Source: Microcyclospora pomicola | Taxonomy: Eukaryota > Ascomycota > Dothideomycetes > Capnodiales | DNA length: 64,000 nt | Assembly (NCBI GenBank): GCA_002786065.1 | Contig: NHNY01000031.1 | Span: 187,510-251,509, forward strand | Direction of reading: 5' to 3' | In this document: in pieces, positions 22,033 through 32,997 of the stretch | Layout of the letters: every line of letters starts with the position of its first letter | Numbering within the stretch: the first letter of the stretch is position 1 | Notes under the pieces: generated by a model | What the model was told of the DNA's origin: nothing | Database searches by the model: none | The model's input: the letters and a program-made list of their open reading frames with translations, nothing else | Translations under genes and position numbers: made by a program

Positions 22033-23704
22033 ATGCCCTCCTCCAAGTTCAAATGGAACAAAGTCAGCCAACCGACCCCCGAGCTTCAGCGCCGCTCTGT
22101 CAAGAAGTGGGATCGGTCCGTGAGGCGCGAACAATACCGCATGGAACCACCACCCGGCATGGTATTTGGCGCCATCGGCTCCTTTCACTGGCCGTCCGCA
22201 GACTACCCGCCAGACGAACTGTTCGGGTTGAACTACGAGGGGCTCGATCCCATTCGCATGAGCTGCAAGTGTTATGTGGTTTTCGAGCGAGCGAGAAAGC
22301 TGTTCCGGGTCATGGGGACCATCGACAACGTCCAGCGAGCCGTGCAGCTGATCAGGAAGACGTTCTTCCAGCTGGCGGCTCGGTCGATCAGCAACGTGAG
22401 GCTATACCTACTTCACTGGCCAGATGCGTCCGCAATGCCGACCCATGTGACACTCGTCCAGCATGAGCTGACACCTGTCGTGAACCAACCGTCGACGAGG
22501 TTTGTGCACGCGCCATGTGCTGAAGGTATTGAGTCTGCCGAACCTGACGTGGTGCCCGGAGAGAAGCAAACGATTCTCAGCCATCAGTTCTTGCGTCAAG
22601 CTGTCCTCCAGATGCTGAAGAAGCTTCATTTCCATCGTGGCGCCATCGAGATGCGCTTGACGTTGGGCACGCTTGTCGCTGGGCAGTTTCGTCAACTCTC
22701 CGAGGAGGCCCAATTCAAGGCTGGCTATCAGCTGAGTGAATATGTTGACATGATTCGCGAGTCACAATTCAGGGGATGCGTCACGGAAGCGTCAGTTGTT
22801 GATCCCCTCCTAGAGCTCCGTAATTTCGGTGCCGAGCGACTGACATGTTTGCAGACTTGGGGATAGGACTGTTGAGACACAAGCACACGAAAGACTGAAA
22901 GCAGCAAAGGGCCTGCTGGTGCCCGACATCATGTACTCGTCAATCCACTCCGTGAGACCGGTTTATTCCGCAACATTTACATTTGCCGATCCAATGGGTG
23001 ACTACAGATACACAACAAGCTGGAAAGATACCAGCGCCGATCCGACAAGGCCAGAATACGACCGAATTGCGCGAGGCTGGTCTCGCCTCGATGCTGGTGC
23101 GAAGCGATCTCGCGCTCTGCTAGACATTGCTTTGACCAGCTTGAGCGTCGGATCTTCTTCCGATATCAATCTCGCCTCTTCTGCATCTAGCCATAATCTC
23201 AACGCCGCTTCCTCTTGGCGTTTCGGGATCGACACGACCACACCCATCCCAAACACGCGTGTTCCTCCCCAGCTGGCGAATTTTGAGAAGACCATCCGAT
23301 TTGATGCCGAACGCGTTTCGAAGAACAACGACGGCCACTTTGTGACCTGCAGTGACCTTCCCGATTTGACAAGTCTTCGTCAAGAGATAAGGCACTCATA
23401 CAAGATCGCCAGTTCTGATTATGCACTCGAGGTCACTTGCTTTCAAGACCGTAATCGCAACCCGGAGACGAAAGATGTACATGTCTACGTACCGCGTTGG
23501 GGTCTCAGCATCCACCGTCCAGACTGGGAAGCAATGTTCGATGAGAACGAACGCTTAGCGGTTGGGCAGGAGGCTCAATGGGCGGATGATTGTGAAACGT
23601 GGTTTCCATGTGACGCTGGCTCAGATGAGGCGAGTAGTAATGATGGATTTTCGCAGCTCCTGGAGAAGTTGCAGCGAGTCGCCAAAATCGTTCGCTCGTT
23701 TTGA
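22033..23704 (+). CDS. Unrecognised fungal protein, 535 residues
   Basis: Two exons, 22033-22790 and 22855-23704, joined across a 64-nt intron (GTCAGT...TTTGCAG) in phase 2. The ORF-level evidence is good: both exons are long, codon use is even and the junction restores a continuous helix (TVETQAHERLKAAKGLL). The N-terminal third contains CKCYVVFERARKLFRVMGTIDNVQRAVQLIRKTF-like alternating strands and helices, reminiscent of a KH-type RNA-binding fold, which is inference. A middle segment (LHFHRGAIEMRLTLGTL) has the pattern found in a fungal-specific family that I know only as uncharacterised. The C-terminal half is rich in Asp/Trp/Arg. There is no signal peptide or membrane segment. I do not assign a function. 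Confidence 0.82.
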
Positions 23705-23831
23705 AAGTTCTGTCCTTTCGCTTCAGGTGATGGCGATTCAAAGTCGATGCCCCAAGCAGGCAACGATCCTAGAATGGCTACCGGTAGATATTCGACCACG
23801 AGTTGATATTTCGCTGCGAGGTTTGATAGGC

Positions 23832-24236
23832 TCAAGGAGCATCTGTCTCCACTGTCCCCCGTTTCACACCAGGTCGTCGTGATTGTAAAGGTTGGACCAC
23901 GATTTCTGTTGGCTTTTCCCTCTGTCCTTGCGTCGGAAGGCCCATCAATTGACCGACCAGTCCTGTAGGCTTTGGCACTGGACATTCTCTTGGCGGCTTT
24001 GCTGCTACCATCCCGGTCTCCAATCCATCCTCCGTACTTTCAGAACTTTCCAGTGTCATTCTCTTTTGTTTCCTGCGCCTTATAGTGCCGTCGGGCATCT
24101 CAATGGTGTCGGCAAATTGTCGTCGATCCACAGGGCATGGCAGTATATGTGGAAGCGCAACGACAAGGAAAGAAATGGCGAGAGTCGTGGTAAATAGCGT
24201 ACTCGTCGTCCGCGATCGCGGATGTAGGTGATGCAT
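23832..24236 (-). CDS. Small single-pass membrane protein, unknown
   Basis: A 134-residue frame from the ATG at 24236; an in-frame ATG at 24296 would add 20 residues. A hydrophobic segment at about residues 12-33 (TLFTTTLAISFLVVALPHIL) is followed by a conserved-looking stretch PCPVDRRQF and a basic patch (RRRKQKR). The rest is polar and Pro-rich. The layout (short N-terminus, one membrane segment, basic flank) resembles small fungal mitochondrial or ER proteins of unknown role. It is convergent with the 535-residue gene (127 bases) and divergent from PRP46 (230 bases), which fits a real gene filling the space. No function proposed. Confidence 0.6.
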   Translation of the reverse strand: MHHLHPRSRTTSTLFTTTLAISFLVVALPHILPCPVDRRQFADTIEMPDGTIRRRKQKRMTLESSESTEDGLETGMVAAKPPRECPVPKPTGLVGQLMGLPTQGQREKPTEIVVQPLQSRRPGVKRGTVETDAP

Positions 24237-24465
24237 CGTGTTGCGCAACGTCCTCTGATTCAGTTGAAGACTAGAGCAATCCGATCTTGACTTCAATACA
24301 TTTGATCTGTAGGAGTTGTGTATTGATGCTCCGCAATTGCTGGGTTCTGATTGGTTCGGAGGTGATCGTCAACGCGGAAACCATTCCGTGAGCGTGTTCT
24401 CCATGTCATGAGAAGTACCTCAGTCAATGAGGTTGGGTACCGTGAGGTTGGCACTCACTACAATC

Positions 24466-25923
24466 ATGGCTGAAGTCGACACAATGGCCGCAGAGGCCGT
24501 AAGGCATTCGGCGAACAGAACTCGCGAGGCGTTTGGATTGCCATCCGTGGTTCCCGAGAAATCAATACCACCCCTGCCACTTTCAACAGCGCAAGATCCA
24601 TTCGAAGTCGCAATGAAAACGAGCGTCGCAACCAGAGTTTGGAATGAGTACGCTGATGTCAAGGAACTTCCGGCGGCGCTGGCACAGAAGCAGTTGAACG
24701 CGCAAGCAGGATTGGTGGCGCGGAGGAAGAAGCAGAAGACGGAGGAAGCAAGCGACCCGCAGATGGCCAAGATGATCGAAGGTGCATCGACTTCCAAGAC
24801 CACCCCCGGTAGTTCGATGGCTCTCACACGAATCAACGGAGCATCAGGATCCAAGCCTCCACCTAATGCGAACGGTCCGACTCCTCAGCGAGACACGCCC
24901 GGCATGAGTCTGGTGCGGAGAGACACTGTGAGACAGCAAAAGCCGGAGTGGCATGCGCCCTGGAAGCTCTTCCGTGTGATATCAGGTCATCTTGGATGGG
25001 TGCGTGCGCTCGCGGTAGAACCTGGAAACCAGTGGTTCGCATCAGGTGCCGGGGATCGCACAATCAAGATCTGGGATCTTGCGTCTGGTACCCTCAAGCT
25101 CACGTTAACCGGCCATATTTCTACAGTCCGCGGGTTGGCTGTGAGTCCACGCCATCCTTACCTGTTCTCTTGCGCAGAGGACAAGATGGTGAAATGCTGG
25201 GATCTCGAGACCAACAAAGTCATCCGTCACTACCATGGACATCTTTCAGGAGTCTACACAATGAGTCTTCATCCAACGCTTGATGTTCTTTGTACAGGAG
25301 GACGTGACGGTGTAGTTCGTGTGTGGGATATGCGCACAAGAAGCAACATTCATGTGCTCTCCGGTCATAAGGGAACAGTATCATCCATCATCACGCAAGC
25401 GACCGATCCGCAAGTCATTTCCAGCTCGCTCGACAGCACTGTGCGTATGTACGATCTTGCTGCTGGAAAAACCATGGGAATCCTCACCCACCACAAGAAG
25501 GGCGTGCGGAGTCTTGCCAATCACCCGACTGAATACACCTTCGCTTCAGCGTCACCTGGTCAGATCAAACAATGGCTTTGTCCGCGGGGCGACTTCATGC
25601 AGAACTTCGAGGGGCATAGTTCGGTCATCAACACGCTGTCCGTAAACGAAGATAACGTACTATTTTCAGGTGGAGATAATGGCAGCGTAGCGTTCTGGGA
25701 CTGGAAAACCGGCCACCGCTTTCAATACGAGGACTCGATTGCGCAGCCCGGCTCTCTGGATGCTGAGGCTGGGCTGATGAGCAGCACCTTCGACTTGACT
25801 GGTCTTCGGCTGATCACGGGAGAAGCAGACAAGACGATCAAGATGTGGAAGCAGGATGAGAACGCGACGGAGGAGACCCATCCGCTTGACTGGCAGCCCA
25901 CATTAGGAAGGCGGAAATTCTGA
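24466..25923 (+). CDS. PRP46: Pre-mRNA-splicing factor PRP46 (PLRG1)
   Basis: Single-exon, 485 residues from the ATG at 24466 (CAATCATGGC); an ATG at 24427 would add 13 unlikely residues. After a polar N-terminal region, the signature [20 protein letters not shown] opens a seven-bladed WD40 propeller at about residues 160-470, with repeats ending IKIWDL, VKCWDL, VRVWDM, VRMYDL, IKQWLC, VAFWDW and IKMWK. This entry sequence and blade pattern identify the PLRG1/Prp46 member of the NineTeen complex, which associates with Prp19 and Cdc5 in the catalytically active spliceosome in the nucleus. Length and order match the family (yeast 451). Confidence 0.96.
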   Translation: MAEVDTMAAEAVRHSANRTREAFGLPSVVPEKSIPPLPLSTAQDPFEVAMKTSVATRVWNEYADVKELPAALAQKQLNAQAGLVARRKKQKTEEASDPQMAKMIEGASTSKTTPGSSMALTRINGASGSKPPPNANGPTPQRDTPGMSLVRRDTVRQQKPEWHAPWKLFRVISGHLGWVRALAVEPGNQWFASGAGDRTIKIWDLASGTLKLTLTGHISTVRGLAVSPRHPYLFSCAEDKMVKCWDLETNKVIRHYHGHLSGVYTMSLHPTLDVLCTGGRDGVVRVWDMRTRSNIHVLSGHKGTVSSIITQATDPQVISSSLDSTVRMYDLAAGKTMGILTHHKKGVRSLANHPTEYTFASASPGQIKQWLCPRGDFMQNFEGHSSVINTLSVNEDNVLFSGGDNGSVAFWDWKTGHRFQYEDSIAQPGSLDAEAGLMSSTFDLTGLRLITGEADKTIKMWKQDENATEETHPLDWQPTLGRRKF

Positions 25924-26847
25924 GGGTTCGTCATGATTGGTGTCGAGCGATTTAGCGATATGCATGGCCTGGCGTTTAGTATGGAGATATCATTTGAGCG
26001 GTGGTCACAACCAGGCAAAGGTCCAGTGACCACGGGAATACACATTTCCTCGCCGTGTATTCAGTATTGGTTTGACACGAACTATTGTGGTTGTTATGTT
26101 GGCTACGATAGTGTACCAGTATAGCCCGACGCAGGTGGAAGTACGACGCGGCCTCAAAAGCATGGGACCGATGTGTTTGTATGATCACCCCAAGAAAAGT
26201 CACACTTGAGTTCAAGGCTACATTCTGTTTCAATGCATCTGTCCAGCCATCACATCGTACATCCCGCCAGTAACAGCGATGTCCTTCCACCCAGCCGAGT
26301 GCTACTTCAATCACACTACATCTTCGCGAATGCTCTGCTTCAGATTCACGACGATTTGGGAGTCGTCGGTGCCACTTGGAGTGAATGTCGGAGATTTCCA
26401 TAGCCAGAATCTTGCATTGGAGCAGTTACTAAGGCTCTGCACAGCGTTGGGAGTCATCATTTGCCCAGAGGAGAGGGTGTTGCATGCTGCACATCTGATG
26501 TCGATGGATCTGGGACAGTCCCTAGACTCTGCTGATCAGTCTCTGTCATCATGAATCTACTCCCTGATCTCGATACTGATCCTATTACAAGCACTAGCGT
26601 TGACCTCGCTCAGACTTGCCTTTAACCAGTCATCGATGGTCGTGTCTAGTACAGGCTGACCGCAGCCTCCAAAAGGTGGGCTAGTTCTGTAATGACACCG
26701 CACCATCTCCAAAATGTATCGGAATTGGCGTTTCTTCCGCTTCCGTTGATAATCATAGCAATCGCAGCCAGTGCAGCGAACATGGGTAAGAGATTGCCGA
26801 CATACCTTCAGGTCGTACATAATGTAGCTCTTCGGGTCGCTGAGATG
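25924..26847. other. Convergent intergenic region
   Basis: About 0.9 kb between the 3' ends of PRP46 and the ASNSD1-like gene. A 141-codon minus-strand ORF at 25976-26401 has no good composition or homology that I recognise, so I leave it uncalled. Confidence 0.4.
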
Positions 26848-28692
26848 TCATGCCACCAGATGCGTGCCTTTGGATCTACCGGTCTCCATCTTTGCTGTCC
26901 GAGCTCCGAACTGAATCTGCAGAACCATTAGCGGGTTTACGATCGGACGCTATCGATGCGTTTCACCTACAGCACGTTTCTTCTCCTTTGCCACGTTCTT
27001 CATACCTTGCTTCCAGGCGAGACATCGTAGAATCTTCTTGCCGGCCTCGAGGCTCTCGCTGCTGTCGGTAGTTTCCTGGACATCTGTACGGAAGTCACAT
27101 TTCTCGTAGAACGGTAGCGCCAAAGCCCATGCAATCAGTGTTTCGTCCAAGTATGGGAATCTGACTTCGCGGCCTGAGTCGCTGATGACACGATCGTCTC
27201 GTCCCAGATTTCGCTTGCCCAGTCTTCCAATTTCGACGTCTAGCTCGTCAAGCAATCCAGACGGCCCATTACGCTTGAAGGCCGTAGCATGTCGTGTATA
27301 CCCAGCGAAAAGCTCGTCCGCACCAAGGCCGGAGAGTAGGACTCGAGCAGATGTAGTATATGATTGTGTCGTGTGTGTCTCATTCTCAATATCTCCAGTG
27401 CCTCTCGCAGCAAAGTAAAGCGCAAGACATATGCTCAGATCCATCTCTGTGTTGTGAGGGTGCATGAGTCTCATGACTTTTGATCGAGCAGCCATTGTCT
27501 CAGTGTACGGCACGTTTATGGCAACAAACCGCCAGCTTCGCTTCGGACACACCCTTCGCAGCTCTTCATAGGCCGCACGGCCTGTGATACGATCAGGGCA
27601 GAGCTCGTACGCGCTTTCTCGTTCGGCAGCGCTGCCACCGGTGGTTTTATGAACCCTAGGATTCTCGAAAGCCACGTTCAGAAGATCGATGGGCTGTTTG
27701 ATGTCAAGCATGTTGTGAGATAACCTGGCCAGAACTGTACAGTCCAAGCCGCCAGAAAACAGAATTGCCAGCCTGGCAGGTGTAATGTCCAACTCCGCTT
27801 GCTGGACAGGTGGCTCTGGTATGCGCCGTATCCTGTGAACAACTGCATTCACGAGCAGCTGTTCGAGTTGTAGAACGGAGGGAGAGCGCTCATGCAGCAC
27901 TTCAGGGGTCTCGATTGACACTTGTCTGTTCAATGAAAGATGTGGAATGACCTACCTCCATATGAGTCCAGATACTCATGCGTGATATGCGAGACCTACA
28001 GAAATATCATTACTGCCATGAACACCAATGTGGTGATAAGGCACTTTGAGCCGCACAAGATCATAGAATGTGTTGGCACCAACCTTCGCAAGAGCCTGGT
28101 GGACGTTATTCAGATCAATGCAATACAAGCCATCTGCCTCTATCTCAGTCCAGCCAGTAGTACTTTCGTCGGACACACTGGCAAGCAGAAGATCGCCTTC
28201 TTCGGTGACTTTGACAAGCAGAGACCGCCGGCCCAGGCAATCACGGCCGAAGAAGATCAAGCCTTTGGGGTCATGGTAAACGAAAGCGTACGGCCCGGCG
28301 ATAGAGGATAGATATCGAGCAATGACCTCAGCCTTGTGCTCTACATCTTCTTTCTGCCGATGCGTGCCGTGCTCACTGGCTTCACTCAGCAAACGGTAGA
28401 CCTCCTCAGTATCGTTGCCATGCGTCGGTTTGCCACCAATACTCCAAGCCTCACCGTTCCAACAGAAGATTGGACCGTCGTCAGATTCTTGGTAAGGCTG
28501 CTTAACGACATCGGAGCCGCGTAGAGCTAGCACTGTCGAGAAGCATGTGACGTGCACATCTTGAGCAGATGTCGCAACGCGTCGATGTATCCTCGCCTGA
28601 CTGTCAGGACCTCGGTTTCGAAGCGTTTGCTCATGTTCCAGTGAGGGCCAGATCGGACCGTGTGTGCTCAAAGCACAGAAGATCCCACACAT
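26848..28692 (-). CDS. Asparagine synthetase domain-containing protein (ASNSD1-like)
   Basis: Three exons on the minus strand: 28692-28000, 27951-26971 and 26916-26848, all in phase 0 with introns of 48 and 54 nt; 580 residues. The start is fixed by MCGIF, which places Cys2 as the class II glutaminase nucleophile; RNRGPDS follows. The synthetase half has LFSGGLDCTVLA (pyrophosphatase-loop region), SGLGADELFAGY and a C-terminal signature that only appears after splicing the small last exon, KKRA joined to IQFGARTAKM. That ending is typical of the ASNSD1 / yeast YML096W branch rather than true asparagine synthetase (ASN1/2). No asparagine-forming activity has been shown for that branch to my knowledge. 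The PP-loop reads SGGxDC, with Cys where the canonical motif has Ser. Confidence 0.93.
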
Positions 28693-29087
28693 GAGCAATG
28701 CGCATGAAAGTTGAAGTCGAAAGAAATATATTCACGATGGAAACTAAACACTTCACCGCGATGGATCTGGCGTTACCTGTTTCAGGCGTGGGGCTTGGCT
28801 GTCGACCATTGCGACCTCTTAAAGGAAGCATCTCCGCCTTTTCATGAATGCACATCTAAGGAGAGACGCTGTTGTATCAACATAGCGCGAAGAGAACATT
28901 AAAATCTAAGACAAAACATATTGTTCACCTTGAAGTCACGGTTGCATCGTGTTGTAGTGAAGGACTGCTGGCAACTCTCCGAGCAATCAACCTTGACGCC
29001 AGATTTCAGAGCACATGTCAACACTCATACCCTAGGACATCACGTCTCCGTCCTGCTTGATCAAAGGGACACGCCCTTGAAGCCAAG
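28693..29087. promoter_or_regulatory. Shared divergent promoter region, ASNSD1-like and GOS1
   Basis: 395 bases between two start codons pointing away from each other. No gene; both promoters must lie here. I see no distinctive motif that I would name. Confidence 0.5.
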
Positions 29088-29832
29088 ATGGCGCAACAAT
29101 CCAATGACTGGACGAAACTGCGGCAACAGGCCAGATCCCAGGAATCCGCGACAGAATCCCTCTTTCACACTTACGCCCAATATGCAACACGATCGGAGAT
29201 CTCCAAGGAACCCAGCGACGAAGAGCGAGCCGTCGAACAGCAACTACAAGAGATCCTCGAAGCGGTAAGATAATCTCCATGCCCATCCACCCCGGCCGCT
29301 TGCTTCCAAGACTAACGTCTGCGATCTCCAGCGCACTACTCTCCTCTCCCAGCTCTCCCGCCTCCTCGACTCGACCCCGACTCCCTCCGCTCTGAAATCG
29401 ACCAACCTCTCCCGACACCGCGAGATCCTCTCACAACACCGCACAGAGCTCTCGCGCCTGAAGCAGCAACTAGCGCACGCGCGCGACCGCGCCAACCTGC
29501 TGTCCAATGTGCGCAGTGACATCTCGACGTTTCACGCGCAGAACACACCGGCGGAGGCGGAGGCCGAGTACATGCTGGCGGAACGGCGGCGGCTGGACAA
29601 CAGCCATGGGATGGCGGACAGTGTGCTGTCGCAGGCGTACGCTGTCAACGAGCAGTTCGGTCTGCAGCGCGAGAGCCTGCTGGGGATTCAGCGGAGGATC
29701 GTTGGCGCGGCTTCGCGTGTGCCGGGGATCAACGGGCTGATGCAGCGGATCGGGAGTAAGAAGAGGAGGGACGGGTTTATCCTGGGAGGATTTATTGCGC
29801 TATGCTTTCTGGTGCTTTTCTGGTTCTTGTGA
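29088..29832 (+). CDS. GOS1: Golgi SNAP receptor complex member 1 (Gos1)
   Basis: Two exons, 29088-29264 and 29332-29832, with a 67-nt intron (GTAAGA...CTCCAG, branch ACTAAC) in phase 0; 225 residues. It starts MAQQSNDWTKLRQQAR, the usual N-terminal helix of the family. A heptad-rich SNARE motif lies at about residues 140-200 (MLAERRRLDNSHGMAD, then AYAVNEQFGLQRESL). A C-terminal anchor (GFILGGFIALCFLVLFWFL) ends at the last residue, as for a tail-anchored SNARE. Gos1 is a Qb-SNARE acting in intra-Golgi and endosome-to-Golgi transport with Sed5, Ykt6 and Sft1. Length matches yeast Gos1 (223). Confidence 0.95.
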
Positions 29833-30075
29833 GCGGCAGGGTGGGATATCATGGTGCTCGGGGACGGAGGCCTCGCTCGAGAGGCAGAAGAGCTATGGAC
29901 ATTTCCGCGTATGCGCATAGCGAGGCGACGAGGTGTACAATACCAGGCGATTCCTTTGAGTCTGTGGACGGGATTTATAGCATCGTTATGTACATGTATG
30001 GATCATAAGCGTGGCGGACACTGAATGTCAAATAGACATGCGTTCACTCTGATGGTCATTATGTATCTACTTCAA

Positions 30076-32457
30076 TCATGTCCACAGCCTCAACAGGCCA
30101 TCAGCACCAGCAGATACACACCAGCTCTCACGTGGATGCCAGCACAGATCTAGTACACCCAGTTCCTTGACGACCTTGTGTCCTTTCAAGACTTTCAGAG
30201 GCACCACAGTAGCATTCTCCATGCTATCCCCAACGACCTTTCCGTGGAAGATTTGTAGGGTACCATCATCAGATGCGTCCGCAAAGAGCGGAAGTGTCGG
30301 GTGGAATGCTACGCTCCTGATAGCCTTGGAGTGGTAGCGAAGAGTCTTATATGGGGTCGCACCGAGGTCGAGATCGTGCCAAAGCAGTCGCTTGTCGTAG
30401 GAAGAGATGAGTAGATTGCTACCAAGAGGATGCAGCGAGATTGAAGAGATCCATCGTGCACCAGGCTTGAGCTCTTTTTCTAAGACTTGTGCTTGAAGGT
30501 CGTATAGGCGAACACTCTGGCGAGTAGCCACAAAGAACAGGGGACGTGACGGATGGAAGCAAGCTGTCTGCGCAAGGCCTCGAAGACGCTTGAAAGGATA
30601 CTGGGACTGATGTTTCGAGAGCGTGTGAATAGCGACAGCGGTGGAGGAGGCTGTGCTATTGGCAGGTGAGACGGTAGAGAAGTAATCGCCGCGACGATGC
30701 CAAGTCAATGTCTTTGGAATCGACCGTAGAGTAAGAGTGAGCAGGATACCACGATCCTGTAGGGTTGTGGATGGACGTGCCCAGGTGGCCGTCTGGGGCT
30801 TCGATGCATCTGTTGTGGTGCTTGAATTATCGGCCGCATAGCCAAAACCAGCGTCGATGACTTCTCGGCTGGCTGATTCGAGATCTGACGTGAGATGAAG
30901 TGACGGAACCATGAAGGACACGGTCTCAGCGCAGCATGCTGCAAGAATACAGGCATCAGTACCTGGTCGCCAGCAGACAACGTTGACAGCATCAGACGTG
31001 GAAAGCTTAATGCGCCACAACTGTTTGCCGGTCAGCAATTCCCATACACGAACACTGCCATCATCACCGCCACTGGCGACCCAGCAGCCAGTTGGGTCAA
31101 CGGCGACACTCCGCACTCGTCCCTCATGGCCTCGGTACACCACCGCAGTCGTAGTGGGAAACGGCTTCAGCTCTTGGGGGTCTGGTAGTTTTGGAAGCAG
31201 AGATTCTGGGTCGATGTTCAATTTACTGCGACGGACACGTGGTGCAAGGTATAGATCCAAGCACCGTTCGAACTTCTCTTTGACCAATTGGGCATATCCG
31301 GGCACCTTGCGCAAGGCAGAATGATCCTGAGGGAGAAAGCTGCGATCACGGTCTTCCTCATCCGCCTGCTCCCATGCTTCTCTTTCTTGTCGATCTGGAA
31401 GGTACTCTGGCGGAGGATGGTATGACTCTTCGTAGCCTGGTGGCGGTAGTTTGGGCGCTGGCACATTCATAATATGGTCCGGTCTGGGTTGTTCATCTGC
31501 CCATACATCGTACCCGGCGTATTCTTGTTGTTCCGCCTCGAGCTCTTTTTCTTCTTCAGTAGGCTCTCTGAAAGGCTTTATGCGACCCTCCTTGATGGCT
31601 TTGACTATCTTCATCACACGTTTGTGCTCATGAGCAGAGGGCACAAATCTTCGCTTAGGTTCTGGAGCCGCAGAAAGCGGCATAACTTCTTCCATTCCTT
31701 TGCCCGTGAAATATTCGATCATGTCAGGGTATGGATCATAGCCATCGCCAGGCGCCTCATTGCGAGTGATCTTCTTGAGCACTTCCAACTCTTCTGCGGT
31801 CAATTGAAGAGGCTTACCCGTCTGGGGGTCTGTCATGCCAGTCCACCCTTGAGGCAAGTCAATGCTGTCGAGCAATGAGTCCAGGGCCTCGCCCTTGGCC
31901 GGTCTTGCGATTCGTTTGCCGTTGATATCGTATCCGATATGGGGATATGCATCGTAGTAAGAGAGTGGGATGTTCCCGATAGTGTTCGCGGTTGCTGGCG
32001 CATCCGAATCGTCGGAATCGTAATTCGGCTCGATCTCTGTATAGACGTACCGCTCATTACCATTGGCGTCGACATCGACCCGGTAGTTCGGTCTGTCGTC
32101 GTCAAGCCCTAGCGGTCTGAGAGGCTTGTCTGGAGAGGTTTCGCTAATCTCTCGAGCTGTATCACTGCCCATCAACTTCTTTGCGGGAGTGCTGTGGCCG
32201 TTGGTCTTTAAGTTCTGCAGCTGTTGACGGACGTCTTCTTCGTCCTCGGAAGACGGTATCTCATCACTGTCGAGTTCCAGTTCATCGTCCGGGTCCACGT
32301 CTTCCTCGCTCTCGTCATCATCGCTTACATCCTCCTCGCTGTCGCCTTCATCGTCGAATTCTGCAAAATCGCCATTCGCAAGCTCGTCTTCTTCGATTTC
32401 AGCAGGCCTGGGCACTTCGATCACCTTACGCTTCTGACCCGCTCTTTGTTTGGACAT
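30076..32457 (-). CDS. ERB1: Ribosome biogenesis protein ERB1 (BOP1)
   Basis: Single-exon minus-strand gene, 793 residues from the ATG at 32457 ([12 protein letters not shown]); the frame extends further upstream but that N-terminus is not family-like. A long acidic region (about residues 20-85) precedes the BOP1 N-terminal domain (about 150-410; includes [18 protein letters not shown] and a WTGMTDP segment). A WD40 propeller follows from about 440 to the end ([15 protein letters not shown], blades ending VRVWEL and LRLWT). Erb1 forms the PeBoW complex with Nop7 and Ytm1 and is needed for maturation of 25S and 5.8S rRNA in the nucleolus. Length matches yeast Erb1 (807). Confidence 0.96.
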   Translation of the reverse strand: MSKQRAGQKRKVIEVPRPAEIEEDELANGDFAEFDDEGDSEEDVSDDDESEEDVDPDDELELDSDEIPSSEDEEDVRQQLQNLKTNGHSTPAKKLMGSDTAREISETSPDKPLRPLGLDDDRPNYRVDVDANGNERYVYTEIEPNYDSDDSDAPATANTIGNIPLSYYDAYPHIGYDINGKRIARPAKGEALDSLLDSIDLPQGWTGMTDPQTGKPLQLTAEELEVLKKITRNEAPGDGYDPYPDMIEYFTGKGMEEVMPLSAAPEPKRRFVPSAHEHKRVMKIVKAIKEGRIKPFREPTEEEKELEAEQQEYAGYDVWADEQPRPDHIMNVPAPKLPPPGYEESYHPPPEYLPDRQEREAWEQADEEDRDRSFLPQDHSALRKVPGYAQLVKEKFERCLDLYLAPRVRRSKLNIDPESLLPKLPDPQELKPFPTTTAVVYRGHEGRVRSVAVDPTGCWVASGGDDGSVRVWELLTGKQLWRIKLSTSDAVNVVCWRPGTDACILAACCAETVSFMVPSLHLTSDLESASREVIDAGFGYAADNSSTTTDASKPQTATWARPSTTLQDRGILLTLTLRSIPKTLTWHRRGDYFSTVSPANSTASSTAVAIHTLSKHQSQYPFKRLRGLAQTACFHPSRPLFFVATRQSVRLYDLQAQVLEKELKPGARWISSISLHPLGSNLLISSYDKRLLWHDLDLGATPYKTLRYHSKAIRSVAFHPTLPLFADASDDGTLQIFHGKVVGDSMENATVVPLKVLKGHKVVKELGVLDLCWHPRESWCVSAGADGLLRLWT

Positions 32458-32997
32458 TGGTGCGTGCTGTGCTGTCAAAGTTCGTATGTTTGCTGGTATG
32501 CACTCTGTACATAGCTCGAAGATTGCAGCCGAACTTTTTTCCATCTCAGGCTGTACGCACAAGCCACAACCGCACTGGCGCCGGCATTATTTCCGCGCAC
32601 ATCATAGGTTACTTCACGACCACCCCACAGTGCAACATGTCAGATTGCAATGGTGGGAGGCACAACGACTGCGACAGTGGTTGTAATGCTTGCAGAATGT
32701 CAACATCGCAACACCATGGTCGGATGAGAAGTAGCATGTATTAGCTTGATAGCATGTTCCAGACTCCGCCAGGCTCGAGTAGAAAGCGACATCGAAGACA
32801 TCGCGTGCACGTGAGTTTATGTATTTGGTAGGTAGCAGTCGAATTGCTGACAGTTGTAGCGCAGACTCCAGACCGCATCTCCCCATCTGCTCGCATCGCA
32901 TGATAACCACGCCGTTCATATTCCGCGGAAGGTGATCTATCATCAAACCAGCTGGTCAGGAGAGCCATAGACAGCCCTTCAATCGGAAAGGTTCACA
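32458..32997. promoter_or_regulatory. Shared divergent promoter region, ERB1 and Zn2Cys6 gene
   Basis: 540 bases between divergent start codons. It contains TTTGGTAGGTAGC at about 32825-32838, one of several TAGGTA-type motifs in the window's intergenic DNA. No gene. Confidence 0.45.

Noticed and set aside
25976-26401. 141-codon minus-strand ORF in the PRP46/ASNSD1 gap
   Set aside because: Arg/His/Ser-rich chance-like frame with no recognised pattern.
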